Origin: CAZOKH01 sp964580315
GTDB lineage: Bacteria; Chloroflexota; Anaerolineae; Anaerolineales; Anaerolineaceae
Direction of reading: 5' to 3'
Length of the DNA: 64,000 nt
NCBI GenBank assembly: GCA_964580315.1
Contig: CAZOKH010000004.1
Location: 16,245 to 80,244 of the forward strand
Part shown: positions 24,192 through 32,015 of the stretch, piece by piece
How positions within the stretch are numbered: the stretch's first letter is position 1
How the letters are laid out: each line of letters starts with the position of its first letter
Notes under the pieces: generated by a model
What the model was told of the DNA's origin: nothing
Databases searched by the model: none
The model's input: the letters and a program-made list of their open reading frames with translations, nothing else
Program-made: the position numbers and the translations under genes

Positions 24192-24197
24192 ATTATA
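24192..24197 (-). promoter_or_regulatory. -10 box of the second ABC importer promoter
   Basis: TATAAT on the minus strand, preceded by an AT-rich region without a good -35 hexamer at 16-18 bases. Placement relative to operator site 2 repeats the design of the regulator promoter. Confidence 0.55.
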
Positions 24198-24310
24198 GCG
24201 ATTGTTTTCTTCGCATTTATTCATTTCTGCTTATCAGGAATTACGATTATTATAGAGGAAACAAACCAGTTTTTCAAGCCGGAAGATGGAAATATCTTAG
24301 AATTCGGGCA

Positions 24311-24961
24311 TTAATTTTCCCCATTAGGCTGCCCGTAAAAACCCCGTTCGGCGCTTTCGGCTGAAATTTGTTCTTCTGTCAGCAGGGGAACAGGGCCAAC
24401 TGCGCGCGCCGCCAGATAGGTTTTCGAGGCATCTTCCAGATACACAGCCGATTCAAGCGCTTCTGCCAGGCTTTTCCCAATGGCAATCACACCGTGGTGT
24501 TTGAGAATGACCGCCAGTGAGTTTCCAAGATATTCCACTGCCAGGATGCCCATACCCTCGTTGGCTGAAATGTTAAATGGGGCAACGCGAACCGGACCAT
24601 TGTTGGCGTCGATGATAGTGGTCAGGCAGGCGGGCAGCACATCGGTCACAAAGCCGACTGCTGTAGCGTAGGGTTGATGGGTGTGAATGACCGCCTGGAT
24701 ATGCGGCATGTGCTTGAAAATATATAGCAGGGCAGATGTATCCGAGGATGGACGGCGGGTGCCATCCACCAGTTTGCCGTTTTCATCCACCAACACCACA
24801 TCATCCGGAGTCATCTCATCGTAGCGCATGGCGGAAGGGGTTACCAAAAAGGTGTTGTTCGGCATGCGAATACAGACGTTTCCGCCTGACAGCGAAACCA
24901 GGCCATAGCGGTCCATGGTGCGGGCGCAGGCCAAAACCTGTTCTTTTTCCAGTTCGTACAT
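24311..24961 (-). CDS. Class II aldolase/epimerase, probably L-ribulose-5-phosphate 4-epimerase (AraD/UlaF type)
   Basis: 216 aa zinc enzyme of the class II aldolase family. The phosphate-binding SGGN (about residue 25), the metal-binding HTHQPYATAV (about 93-102) and KHHGVIAIG (about 152) are all present. PSSDT carries Asp where AraD-type epimerases have Asp76 and L-fuculose-phosphate aldolase has Glu73, which favours 4-epimerase activity, although length (216) is nearer to FucA. Start ATG at 24961 with AGGAG upstream, four bases after the UlaE-type gene. As last gene of the operon it would turn L-ribulose-5-phosphate into D-xylulose-5-phosphate. An aldolase role remains possible. Confidence 0.82.
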   Translation of the reverse strand: MYELEKEQVLACARTMDRYGLVSLSGGNVCIRMPNNTFLVTPSAMRYDEMTPDDVVLVDENGKLVDGTRRPSSDTSALLYIFKHMPHIQAVIHTHQPYATAVGFVTDVLPACLTTIIDANNGPVRVAPFNISANEGMGILAVEYLGNSLAVILKHHGVIAIGKSLAEALESAVYLEDASKTYLAARAVGPVPLLTEEQISAESAERGFYGQPNGEN

Positions 24962-24965
24962 ATTG

Positions 24966-25826
24966 CTAATCTCCTGATAACGATTTGTTATTTACGGATT
25001 CGTGGTATTTTTGGATGAGGTACTCGCGTGAGTGGACGGCGATTTGCATATAGTCATCGTCTTGCTCATACCAGAGTTCCACGATGATGGGGCAATTGAA
25101 ATTCATATTTCGTAATTGTTTGAATACAGCACAAAAATCCAATATGCCGCTGCCCCAGGAAATGTTATAGCTTGAACCAGGCTTTGCATCGCGAATGTGT
25201 AGGCCAACAATATGCCCCCGGCTCAGTTCCAGTTCACCAACCGGGTCGAATCCCATTGCTGCCAGGTTGGCTACATCGGGATAGACCTGCAGCCAGGGCG
25301 AGTTGACCTCGTGCACAACTTGCATGGCTTTGCGAATAGAGGTGATGTAATCTTCCACCGGTTCAATGGCAAGCATCACGCCGGCCTGGCTGGCCATTTC
25401 AACCCCGGCTGCCAGGTTATCGCGGTAGCGTTTTTCGGTTTCTTCCGTGTGCGGTTCATAGAAAACGTCTGAACCGGTGATTTGAAGAACACGGATGCCC
25501 ATCTTCCAGCAAAATTCAATCCCCTTTTGCATCAAATGCATGGCGCGTTTTTCAGTGGCTTTGTCTGCGCTGCCCAGGGCATACTTGCGGTGCCCGCTGA
25601 AACAGGCTGAGAATAACTGAACCCCCTGATTACTGGCGGCGTCCCTGGTTTCAGTGATCTGGGAGGGGGACCAGTTCAGGCGTTCCAGCCGGGCGTCAGT
25701 TTCATCGAGGCTGATTTCAAAAGTATCATAACCAGCCCGGGCGGCATCAGCGAACATCAGCGGCAGCGGCTGCGCTTTGAGGGCTTTTTCATAAATCCCC
25801 AAACGATAAGGGCAGGTTTGATTCAT
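24966..25826 (-). CDS. L-ribulose-5-phosphate 3-epimerase (UlaE/SgbU type)
   Basis: 286 aa TIM-barrel enzyme of the xylose isomerase-like fold. It opens with RLGIYEKALKAQPLP and continues with AGYDTFEISLDETDARLERL, both signatures of UlaE/SgbU. These enzymes interconvert L-xylulose-5-phosphate and L-ribulose-5-phosphate. Metal ligands Glu (IEPVED), Asp (YPDVANLAAMG), His (LHIRDA) and Glu (VELWYE) are visible in order. The ATG at 25826 overlaps the Rpe-type stop as ATGA. Next to a 4-epimerase and an FGGY kinase it completes a pentulose route. Confidence 0.9.
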   Translation of the reverse strand: MNQTCPYRLGIYEKALKAQPLPLMFADAARAGYDTFEISLDETDARLERLNWSPSQITETRDAASNQGVQLFSACFSGHRKYALGSADKATEKRAMHLMQKGIEFCWKMGIRVLQITGSDVFYEPHTEETEKRYRDNLAAGVEMASQAGVMLAIEPVEDYITSIRKAMQVVHEVNSPWLQVYPDVANLAAMGFDPVGELELSRGHIVGLHIRDAKPGSSYNISWGSGILDFCAVFKQLRNMNFNCPIIVELWYEQDDDYMQIAVHSREYLIQKYHESVNNKSLSGD

Positions 25827-26485
25827 GGGTTCTCGCCTGTTTGTACGACAGCGATCATCCTCTGGTATTCAGCCTGGGGATTTTTCGCATTGAAAATCGC
25901 CCTGCCCATGATGACTGTATCCACGCCGCACTGGATCAACCTGGGAAGCAAGTCAATGGTGACGCCGCCATCTACCCAGATGGAAATGTGTTTGGGCAGC
26001 AGGCGGCGAGCATTTTCAATTTTGGTGTAACAGTATTCTCTGAATTTCAATCCGGCAAAATCGGGTTCGTTGGTTAGCAGCAAAATATAATCCAACTGGG
26101 AAATGAAGGGTTCCAGTTCTTCGACTCCGGTTTTCAAGTTGAGCGCCAGGCCGGCTTTTGCACCCAGCGATTGAACTTTTCCCAGAAATTTGGCCGGATA
26201 GGGCAAGGCTTCCATGTGTGCGCAAATGGTCATTACCCCACAATGGATCAGGTTGTCAACATAATCGAGGGGATTGGTGACCATCAGGTGAGCATCCAGA
26301 TCAAAGCTGGTGTAAGCAGCGATTGCCCGAACGGTGTCCATGCCAAAGGTCATGCTGGGACAAAAGTTGCCGTCCTCGATATCAAGGTGCAAACAGCCGA
26401 TGTTTCCCAGGTTGTCGATTTCATCACCAATGCGCAGCATGTTGGCCGATGCAATGGAAGGAATGATTCTGATCTTGTTTGTCAT
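25823..26485 (-). CDS. Ribulose-phosphate 3-epimerase family protein (Rpe/AlsE type)
   Basis: 220 aa TIM-barrel epimerase. It has IIPSIASANMLRIGDEI at the N-terminus (Ser and Asn of the family), HLDIEDGNF with the metal-binding His and Asp, DAHLMVTNP, and WVDGGVTIDLLP with the catalytic Asp of the phosphate-binding end. The activity is 3-epimerisation of D-xylulose-5-phosphate to D-ribulose-5-phosphate, or the equivalent on a hexulose (D-allulose-6-phosphate). ATGA overlap with the UlaE-type gene downstream and a three-base gap to the kinase upstream show a tight operon. Being in a catabolic operon, it may be a dedicated copy rather than the housekeeping enzyme. Confidence 0.88.
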   Translation of the reverse strand: MTNKIRIIPSIASANMLRIGDEIDNLGNIGCLHLDIEDGNFCPSMTFGMDTVRAIAAYTSFDLDAHLMVTNPLDYVDNLIHCGVMTICAHMEALPYPAKFLGKVQSLGAKAGLALNLKTGVEELEPFISQLDYILLLTNEPDFAGLKFREYCYTKIENARRLLPKHISIWVDGGVTIDLLPRLIQCGVDTVIMGRAIFNAKNPQAEYQRMIAVVQTGENP

Positions 26486-26488
26486 AGG

Positions 26489-28009
26489 TTAGATGGTTTT
26501 CATTGATTCGTGGAAATAATCCAGGGCAGCCTGGGCTTTTTCATAAACAACAAATTTCTTCTGGTAAATATCGGCAAAGGCTTCGCGAGGCTTGAACACT
26601 TTTTTTACCCGCACCATCTGGCTGACGGCATGTTCAAAACTGTTGAACGCCCCGCAGGCAATACCGGCGCAAATGGCTGCTCCCTGGGAGCTCAGTTCAG
26701 AGCCTGACAGGATTTCGATGGGCATTTGCAGGGCGTCACTCATCATTTGCGTCCAAATGCTTGAATTTGCCACACCGCCCGACAACCTGGCGTGCTTGAA
26801 ATGCCTGCCATCGGTCATCAGGCGTTTGACATGAAAGAGGGTTGAAAAAACCACGCCTTCGTAAACCGCCTGCAGCAAATGGTCGCGGTTGTGATAGCTG
26901 CTGAGATTAAAAAATACACCTTTTGCATCGGGGTGGGTGGCTGAAGCAAACAGGTAAGGAACGAAGACCACGTCATTTTCATCGGGATGCATTTCAGCCA
27001 CACGTTGATTGCATTCCCGGAACAGTTCTGCCCTGGCAATGCCTGGACGGTCAGCAGCAATGAATTTTTCAACAAACCAGTCAAAATTGCTGGCCGAGGT
27101 GGGAGTTGATTCTTCCACCAGGTAATGTCCGGGCAGGAAGGACATGGAGATGGAATTGGTGGTCTGGCGGTATCCGCGCGTCAGTTGGGTGGTGAGGTGT
27201 TCATTGATGGACCATGTGCCGGCAATCAGGCACAAGGTTTCACAATCCAGCACACCGCTGGCCAGGGCGCCGGCGTCCACATCGAAACAACCGCTGGCAA
27301 CCGGTGTGCCGGCTGCCAGGCCGGTGAGCTGGCTGGCTGTGGGTGTGATGTGTCCGCAGATTTCGGTTGAACCAATGCAGGGCGGCATTAACCTGTAACA
27401 ATCTTCAATTCCCAGCATCTGGAACAGGCGGGGATCAAAACTGAGTGTGTGAATATTCATCAATCCCCAGGATGAGGATTCGGTGGGCTCGCAGGAGAAT
27501 ACCCCGGTCAATTTCATGCGGATGTAATCTTTGATTCCCAAGGCGTAGGCTGATTTTTCCAGAACTTCGGGGGCGTGGTCGCGATACCAGGGCAGCAGGG
27601 CGGCCGGCTGGGCTGACCATAATGTCTGGTGGGTTAGTTCAAAGGCTTGCTCTTCAATGCCGTTTTGGGCATAAAGCTCGGCATATTTTACACCGCGGTT
27701 GTCAGTGGAAACAATGCAATTGGCGGTGGGTTGCCCTTGTCCGTCAACCAGGCAGATTCCGTTACCATAACCGGTTAATCCAACACCCAGGATATCCTGC
27801 GGTTGAATGCGGCTTTTTTCAAGCGACTCACGAATAACTTCGATATTCAATTGCCAGACGGTATTGGCGTCGCGTTCGGTCATGCCGGGTCTGGGGATGA
27901 TCATATCGGCCCAGCGTGATGCGACGGTTATTTCATTGCCCTGCAAATCAAAGATGGCGCACTTGGTGGATGAACCGCCGTTGTCAATTCCCATCAGGTA
28001 TTTGGTCAT
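26489..28009 (-). CDS. FGGY-family carbohydrate kinase (L-xylulose kinase-like)
   Basis: 506 aa sugar kinase with the actin-like ATPase fold. It has GIDNGGSSTKCAIFDLQG at the start (phosphate loop), a central region with GCFDVDAGALASG and the C-terminal ARLSGGVANSSIWTQMMSD. Its N-terminus and length resemble LyxK/YiaP-type L-xylulose kinases. Products of such kinases are exactly what the adjacent UlaE-type and AraD-type enzymes use, so L-xylulose or a close pentulose is the best guess. Xylulokinase, ribulokinase and erythritol-type activities in the family are alternatives. Start ATG 28009; it follows the HAD gene by 65 bases. Confidence 0.87.
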   Translation of the reverse strand: MTKYLMGIDNGGSSTKCAIFDLQGNEITVASRWADMIIPRPGMTERDANTVWQLNIEVIRESLEKSRIQPQDILGVGLTGYGNGICLVDGQGQPTANCIVSTDNRGVKYAELYAQNGIEEQAFELTHQTLWSAQPAALLPWYRDHAPEVLEKSAYALGIKDYIRMKLTGVFSCEPTESSSWGLMNIHTLSFDPRLFQMLGIEDCYRLMPPCIGSTEICGHITPTASQLTGLAAGTPVASGCFDVDAGALASGVLDCETLCLIAGTWSINEHLTTQLTRGYRQTTNSISMSFLPGHYLVEESTPTSASNFDWFVEKFIAADRPGIARAELFRECNQRVAEMHPDENDVVFVPYLFASATHPDAKGVFFNLSSYHNRDHLLQAVYEGVVFSTLFHVKRLMTDGRHFKHARLSGGVANSSIWTQMMSDALQMPIEILSGSELSSQGAAICAGIACGAFNSFEHAVSQMVRVKKVFKPREAFADIYQKKFVVYEKAQAALDYFHESMKTI

Positions 28010-28074
28010 TGCTTGCTAGCTCCCGATCTCAAAGTTTGTAGCTTTTATTGGACGGCTGTGATATATGATGCAGC

Positions 28075-28881
28075 TCAGGCTTCTACGGCATTTTGCAAGA
28101 TGAACTTTGCCACAATTTCACCGATGGCATTGTGGTTGTTGGTGCGTGTGGTGATATAGTCGGCGGCAGCTTTGGCATCTTCATTGGCGTTCTGCACGGC
28201 TATACCAACACCGGCGCCGCGAATCATTTCAATATCGTTGGTGTAATCTCCAACGGCAATGATGTTTTCGGCTGGCAGGTTCAAATGCCTGGCAACCAGG
28301 CTGACCGCAACCCATTTATTGATTCGGTTTTGCATCACGTCGTAATAGTTTACCTGCGACGGCAGGGTATATAAATTGAGGCCATTTTGGGCGATCAAGT
28401 TATCAATTTCACGACAGGCCTGGATGCTGGTGATTGAAAAGCCATCGATTTGGTCAAGCGGCACTTCGTCAGGAGAATGATACATTTGGGGAATCTGTTC
28501 GGCGAATTCGGCAAATTTTCGGACGGTGTCGTCAACCAGGTTTACACCCCAAAACAGGCCGGCTTTAACATGCAGCAAAAACCCCTGTTTCAGAGCAAGT
28601 TCAATCACTTGCCTGGCTTCACCCGCTTCCACGCATTTGTGCAGCAGCACTTCATTCGTCCTCAAATCGGTTGCTTTTGAGCCGTTATTAATGCACAGGA
28701 AATCAGCATAGGCCAGAAATGAGGACACAGAGGTCATCTCAAATTCGCACCGCCCGGTCACAAAACAAACCAGCGTTTGATTGCGCCGGGCGGTTTCCAG
28801 GCTTTGCATGGTTTCGGGCAGTAAAAAACCCCGGTCATCCACGGTAGTGCCATCCAGATCAAGCGCCAATAATCTTTGCAA
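28075..28881 (-). CDS. HAD-superfamily phosphatase, Cof type
   Basis: 268 aa. Catalytic motif DLDGTTVDD at residues 8-16 (nucleophile Asp and acid Asp), motif II Thr in CFVTGRCEF near residue 40, and the late acidic motif GDYTNDIEMI near residue 210, with a C2-type cap between. These enzymes remove phosphate from small sugar phosphates or cofactors. The start is TTG at 28881 with GGAGG ten bases upstream; starting later would cut into the catalytic motif. It is in the middle of the eight-gene operon and could control build-up of a toxic sugar phosphate or serve a pathway step. The substrate is not known. Confidence 0.88.
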   Translation of the reverse strand: MQRLLALDLDGTTVDDRGFLLPETMQSLETARRNQTLVCFVTGRCEFEMTSVSSFLAYADFLCINNGSKATDLRTNEVLLHKCVEAGEARQVIELALKQGFLLHVKAGLFWGVNLVDDTVRKFAEFAEQIPQMYHSPDEVPLDQIDGFSITSIQACREIDNLIAQNGLNLYTLPSQVNYYDVMQNRINKWVAVSLVARHLNLPAENIIAVGDYTNDIEMIRGAGVGIAVQNANEDAKAAADYITTRTNNHNAIGEIVAKFILQNAVEA

Positions 28882-28925
28882 TTGCTTTGATCCTCCACGA
28901 AGTAGGAATAGTCAGGCAGTGAAAA

Positions 28926-29738
28926 TTAGAGTGTGGCCCGGAATTCTTCAACCTTATCCATGAAGGCTTTTACCCGTTCGAAATCCACGGCGTTGTACAG
29001 GTAACCGTCAAATTTGAATGTAGTAGCGACCACGGCCGCGTCACAAATTTTCAATTTATCAACAATCGTATTGATGTTGCAGCCGGTGTTCGCCAGCACT
29101 ACAACATCAGGCACAGCCTGTTTAATTTGCGCCAGAAGTTCGTTATCTACTCCCTGCCCGGCGGCAGAACCGGATATGCACAACCCGTCGGGTTCGGCTT
29201 TAAATACCAATGATTTGGCGATGCGGGTGAGGTCGCGCGTGTCGAGGTTCACATCAGATTCGGGATTGAGGAAATACAGCAATTTCAAGTTGTCCAACCC
29301 CAATGCGCTTTTGCGCCGGATTAGCTCTGAAAAATCATTATCGTAAAAACCGCCGTCACCCACATAGACGCCTGAAAAAGTGCCGCGTGCAAATGAGGCA
29401 TCAACCGCCGCAGACAATTCGATAGTGGCCAGACCGTCTGATATACAATCGACGCCGTAGGGTACCTTAATTTCATCCATCAACTCGCCAATGACGCGCG
29501 CCATGGCGCTGGGGGTGACGTGGCTCATGTGGCGCTGGTAGGGCAGGCTGAATTCGTTGGAAAAGATGATGCCGTTCACGCCGCCTTCCTGCAGGGCATG
29601 AAGATCTTTGCGCGCCAGCTCGACCACGCGTTTCATGCTGTCGCCATGTCTGAATTTGGGGTCGCCGGGGAGCGGCTGCAAATGCAGCATGGAGAAAATG
29701 GGTTTTTTTACTTTAAATAATTCTTCGGTCCAGTTCAT
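28926..29738 (-). CDS. BtpA/SgcQ-family protein (second copy)
   Basis: 270 aa TIM-barrel protein. KKPIFSMLHLQPLPGDP near the start is the same hallmark as in the copy at 8841-9650, but the rest is well diverged. ANTGCNINTIVDKL corresponds to the phosphate-binding end of the barrel (GSGTNLNNV in the first copy). It sits between the NagB-like gene (19 bases upstream) and the HAD gene (44 bases downstream). In E. coli sgcQ also lies beside an Rpe-like epimerase gene (sgcE), as here with the Rpe-type gene four places on. The reaction is not established for the family. Confidence 0.87.
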   Translation of the reverse strand: MNWTEELFKVKKPIFSMLHLQPLPGDPKFRHGDSMKRVVELARKDLHALQEGGVNGIIFSNEFSLPYQRHMSHVTPSAMARVIGELMDEIKVPYGVDCISDGLATIELSAAVDASFARGTFSGVYVGDGGFYDNDFSELIRRKSALGLDNLKLLYFLNPESDVNLDTRDLTRIAKSLVFKAEPDGLCISGSAAGQGVDNELLAQIKQAVPDVVVLANTGCNINTIVDKLKICDAAVVATTFKFDGYLYNAVDFERVKAFMDKVEEFRATL

Positions 29739-29756
29739 AGATTTTTCCTTCTTTCT

Positions 29757-30650
29757 TTACCAACCTCTGATGGGGTGCGACATGGGGTGGTCAGCAGTTT
29801 CTATATCGCAGGCTAAAATCACTTCGGGGATGTAACGCGGCAGCAAAGTCACCGGGTATTCCAGCGTGGGTTCGCTGAAAAGAATCACACGGATCACGGT
29901 TTGTTTCCATGAACCGGTGGCGACCATCAACACCGCGCGTTTGGCTGACAGCATGGCTTTGAATCCAAGCGTCACGGCGCGCGGGGGAACGCGGTCATAG
30001 CACCCGCCAAAAGTCCGCTGGCTGAGCGCAACAATGGTGTCTTCGTTTAAATCGACAATACGGGTTTTGGAGCGGGCAAATTCTTCAATTGAAACACGAT
30101 GTGTGTAAGAGCGGGGGGCTTCACAAAAAGCCACCAGTCCTTTGCAGCCAACACCGGCCCAAATGGTATCAACCCCGCCCAGTTCTTCAATTTTTTCGTC
30201 CACATAATCGAGGTTGTCGATGCGCGGCCAGAACCGCTGACTGGTGGGAACGGTCAATTCGGGATCGATGCGGTTGTAGAATGCCGCATTCATGGTGCCT
30301 TCCAGGCTTTCATAGGTGTCGGCTACCGGGAAGGGCCGGCCTTCCCAGTCGAGAAATTCATCCATGTGAAAGATGAAGAGATTTTTCAGGCTGATTTTTT
30401 CTTCGTTTACCCTGGCGATAAATATGTCATATTCATCGGTTGGCCCGGCAGGCAAAATCCACCGGGTTATTTTGCCATCGCGGTTGTGCTGGATTACCTC
30501 ATCCGCCATCATGTTGCCGATCATTTGCATGGTTTCGGCGCGGTCCCGCCTCATCAGCAACCTGGCTTTTAAATCGTCCCGTTTGTTCAATTCATCCACC
30601 GGGATGCTGCACCAGCGGAACAATTCTTCTCTTGAGATTTTATAGTCCAT
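29757..30650 (-). CDS. NagB-like (glucosamine-6-phosphate isomerase fold) protein with altered active site
   Basis: 297 aa, a little longer than NagB. FHMDEFL near residue 105 matches the NagB motif containing Asp72. Where NagB has GVGxDGHIAFNEP with catalytic Asp141, His143 and Glu148, this protein has GVGCKGLVAFCEA: the Asp and His are Lys and Leu, the Glu is kept. Glucosamine-6-phosphate deamination is therefore unlikely; a different isomerase or a regulatory role is more probable. Start ATG at 30650, eight bases after the FrlC-like stop, with AGGA about ten bases upstream. It is the second gene of the operon that also encodes pentulose epimerases. Confidence 0.82.
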   Translation of the reverse strand: MDYKISREELFRWCSIPVDELNKRDDLKARLLMRRDRAETMQMIGNMMADEVIQHNRDGKITRWILPAGPTDEYDIFIARVNEEKISLKNLFIFHMDEFLDWEGRPFPVADTYESLEGTMNAAFYNRIDPELTVPTSQRFWPRIDNLDYVDEKIEELGGVDTIWAGVGCKGLVAFCEAPRSYTHRVSIEEFARSKTRIVDLNEDTIVALSQRTFGGCYDRVPPRAVTLGFKAMLSAKRAVLMVATGSWKQTVIRVILFSEPTLEYPVTLLPRYIPEVILACDIETADHPMSHPIRGW

Positions 30651-30657
30651 ATTTTGA

Positions 30658-31485
30658 TTATTCCTTTGCTTCGAGTAGTGAACGAATAACTTTAATACCT
30701 CTTGCAGCGGCAAATTCGGGTTCGGTTTCGTACCTGGAGAATAATTCTAATGACAGGTAGCCATCATATCCAACTTCTCTGAGCATTCTGACAATGCCCG
30801 GGAAATCCATTTGTCCATCACCGGGTATCAGGTGATCTTCGCTGTCGATCATAGCATCAATGAAATGGATGTGACAGATATTTTTTCCAAGTTTGTGGAA
30901 ATATTCAATCACGGGTTCTCTGGCAATGAGGGGGCAGGCCAGGTCGAGCATGCCTTTCACCATGGGTGAATTCACCTCATTCACTGCCCACAAAAGATCA
31001 TCCGAAGTGACCAGGATGGTGCCTTCAAAGGGCGTGACTGGTTCGAGGATGATGGTTTGACCAATTTCTTCGGCATGCCTGGACAGGACTTTCATGTTTT
31101 GAATGAACAGGCGTTTGACATCTTCTTTGTTTCTGCCATAGCCAGGGTGATTGCAGGCAAACATGCAATATTTGGAACCGATTAATTTGGCGGCATCCAG
31201 CGATTTCTTAAAATACTCGAGACTTTCCTGGTTGAGGCGTTCATCCTCGAAAACCAGGCTGTAGGGTGATCCAGTGTTTTCAGGCGCGTAGCTGATGATG
31301 GGCAGGTTGTGCTGTTTGGAAAGTGCAACGATTTTCGAGGCGCCGCCGTTCACAATATCCAGGGGAAATGCATGAGGGCGGAAACCGCCAATTTCAATGG
31401 CGTCGTAGTGGTATTTGGCTGCCAGTTCAAAAGCTTTTTCAAGCGGATATTTTGAAATCCCTGCGGTAAATAATGCTGTTTTCAT
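30658..31485 (-). CDS. Sugar epimerase of the FrlC type (xylose isomerase-like TIM barrel), copy A
   Basis: 275 aa. The start MKTALFTAGISKYPLEKAF and the pattern YDAIEIGGFRPHAF are those of the FrlC (fructoselysine 3-epimerase) branch. Candidate metal ligands follow in order: Glu in ILEPVTPFE, Asp in GMLDLACP, His in CHIHFID, Glu in LSLELFS. It is clearly more distant from E. coli FrlC than the copy at 39589-40410, so the substrate probably differs. Start ATG at 31485 with AGGAG upstream. It is first in the eight-gene minus-strand operon and reads away from the FrlA-like permease gene across a 530-base control region. Confidence 0.85.
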   Translation of the reverse strand: MKTALFTAGISKYPLEKAFELAAKYHYDAIEIGGFRPHAFPLDIVNGGASKIVALSKQHNLPIISYAPENTGSPYSLVFEDERLNQESLEYFKKSLDAAKLIGSKYCMFACNHPGYGRNKEDVKRLFIQNMKVLSRHAEEIGQTIILEPVTPFEGTILVTSDDLLWAVNEVNSPMVKGMLDLACPLIAREPVIEYFHKLGKNICHIHFIDAMIDSEDHLIPGDGQMDFPGIVRMLREVGYDGYLSLELFSRYETEPEFAAARGIKVIRSLLEAKE

Positions 31486-31634
31486 ATCATCTCCTGTAAA
31501 TATTGATCAATTTGAATTCAAAAAGCAGGTTTGATTTTTTTGAATTACCAGGCTATTCATACCCTCAACAGCAGGATTAAATGATGAAATCTTGACAGCC
31601 TTACACATTATCCATCCAAAAACAGCATAACAAC

Positions 31635-31726
31635 AGATAACTTATTGACTTTATTGTACCACGTTGTGTTAAAGTTACCACCAATTATAGATAATCTATT
31701 GACTTTAATATACCAGTTGGTGTATT
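31635..31726 (+). repeat. 54-base-spaced direct repeats with TTGACTTTA and TACCA-GTTG motifs
   Basis: Copy 1 (31635-31671) and copy 2 (31689-31726) share AGATAA, TATTGACTTTA and a TACCA...GTTG..GT element. In copy 2 the last part, ATACCAGTTGGTGTAT, is nearly self-complementary. Each copy couples a -35-like hexamer with a possible regulator site. A GntR-type regulator of the Amadori region is the natural candidate to bind, but this is inferred. Confidence 0.6.
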
Positions 31727-31944
31727 ATCTAAATCATAATGCAGACAACTTGCGGACATTTATATACCACAGCATTGTCTCACCAGTTGTTCGCACTAAG
31801 CTTCGTTTGATCAATAAAAAAATTTTAGTGGTTTGTTGATTTACTGTTTGGTCGATTATCCGTTTTGTTTTGATGAAGATCTTTTAAATCATAAGAATCT
31901 TACATCGCTATCCTGGCCCAGGCCAGGAATGTCAAATGTTGTTT

Positions 31945-31974
31945 ATCCGGCAATTCATTATTAATTGACCGGAT
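31945..31974 (+). promoter_or_regulatory. Leader hairpin and upstream palindrome before frlA-like gene
   Basis: ATCCGG-CAATT (31945-31955) pairs with AATTG-A-CCGGAT (31963-31974) with one bulged base. It ends 41 bases before the ATG. A second element, TCCTGGCCCAGGCCAGGA (31911-31928), is almost a perfect palindrome. No U run follows either, so terminator action is unlikely; both could be protein sites or mRNA structure. Confidence 0.5.
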
Positions 31975-32015
31975 TAATAAGAAATAATCCAAAACAACTA
32001 AGAAAGGATCGATCA

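Larger units (their letters stand above)
31486..32015. promoter_or_regulatory. 530-base divergent control region with tandem promoter-like repeats
   Basis: AT-rich gap between the FrlC-like operon (minus) and the frlA-like gene (plus). It holds two direct repeats 54 bases apart (31635-31671 and 31689-31726), a third weaker copy near 31750-31770, a GC-rich palindrome (31911-31928) and a leader hairpin (31945-31974). TTGACT (31699-31704) followed after 18 bases by TATTAT (31723-31728) is a fair plus-strand promoter. I see no credible gene in it. Confidence 0.7.

Noticed and set aside
31645..31839. Possible 64-residue gene on the plus strand in the divergent region
   Set aside because: It lies over the direct repeats, has no ribosome site, and its predicted product shows no domain; the AT-rich repeat explains the open frame.
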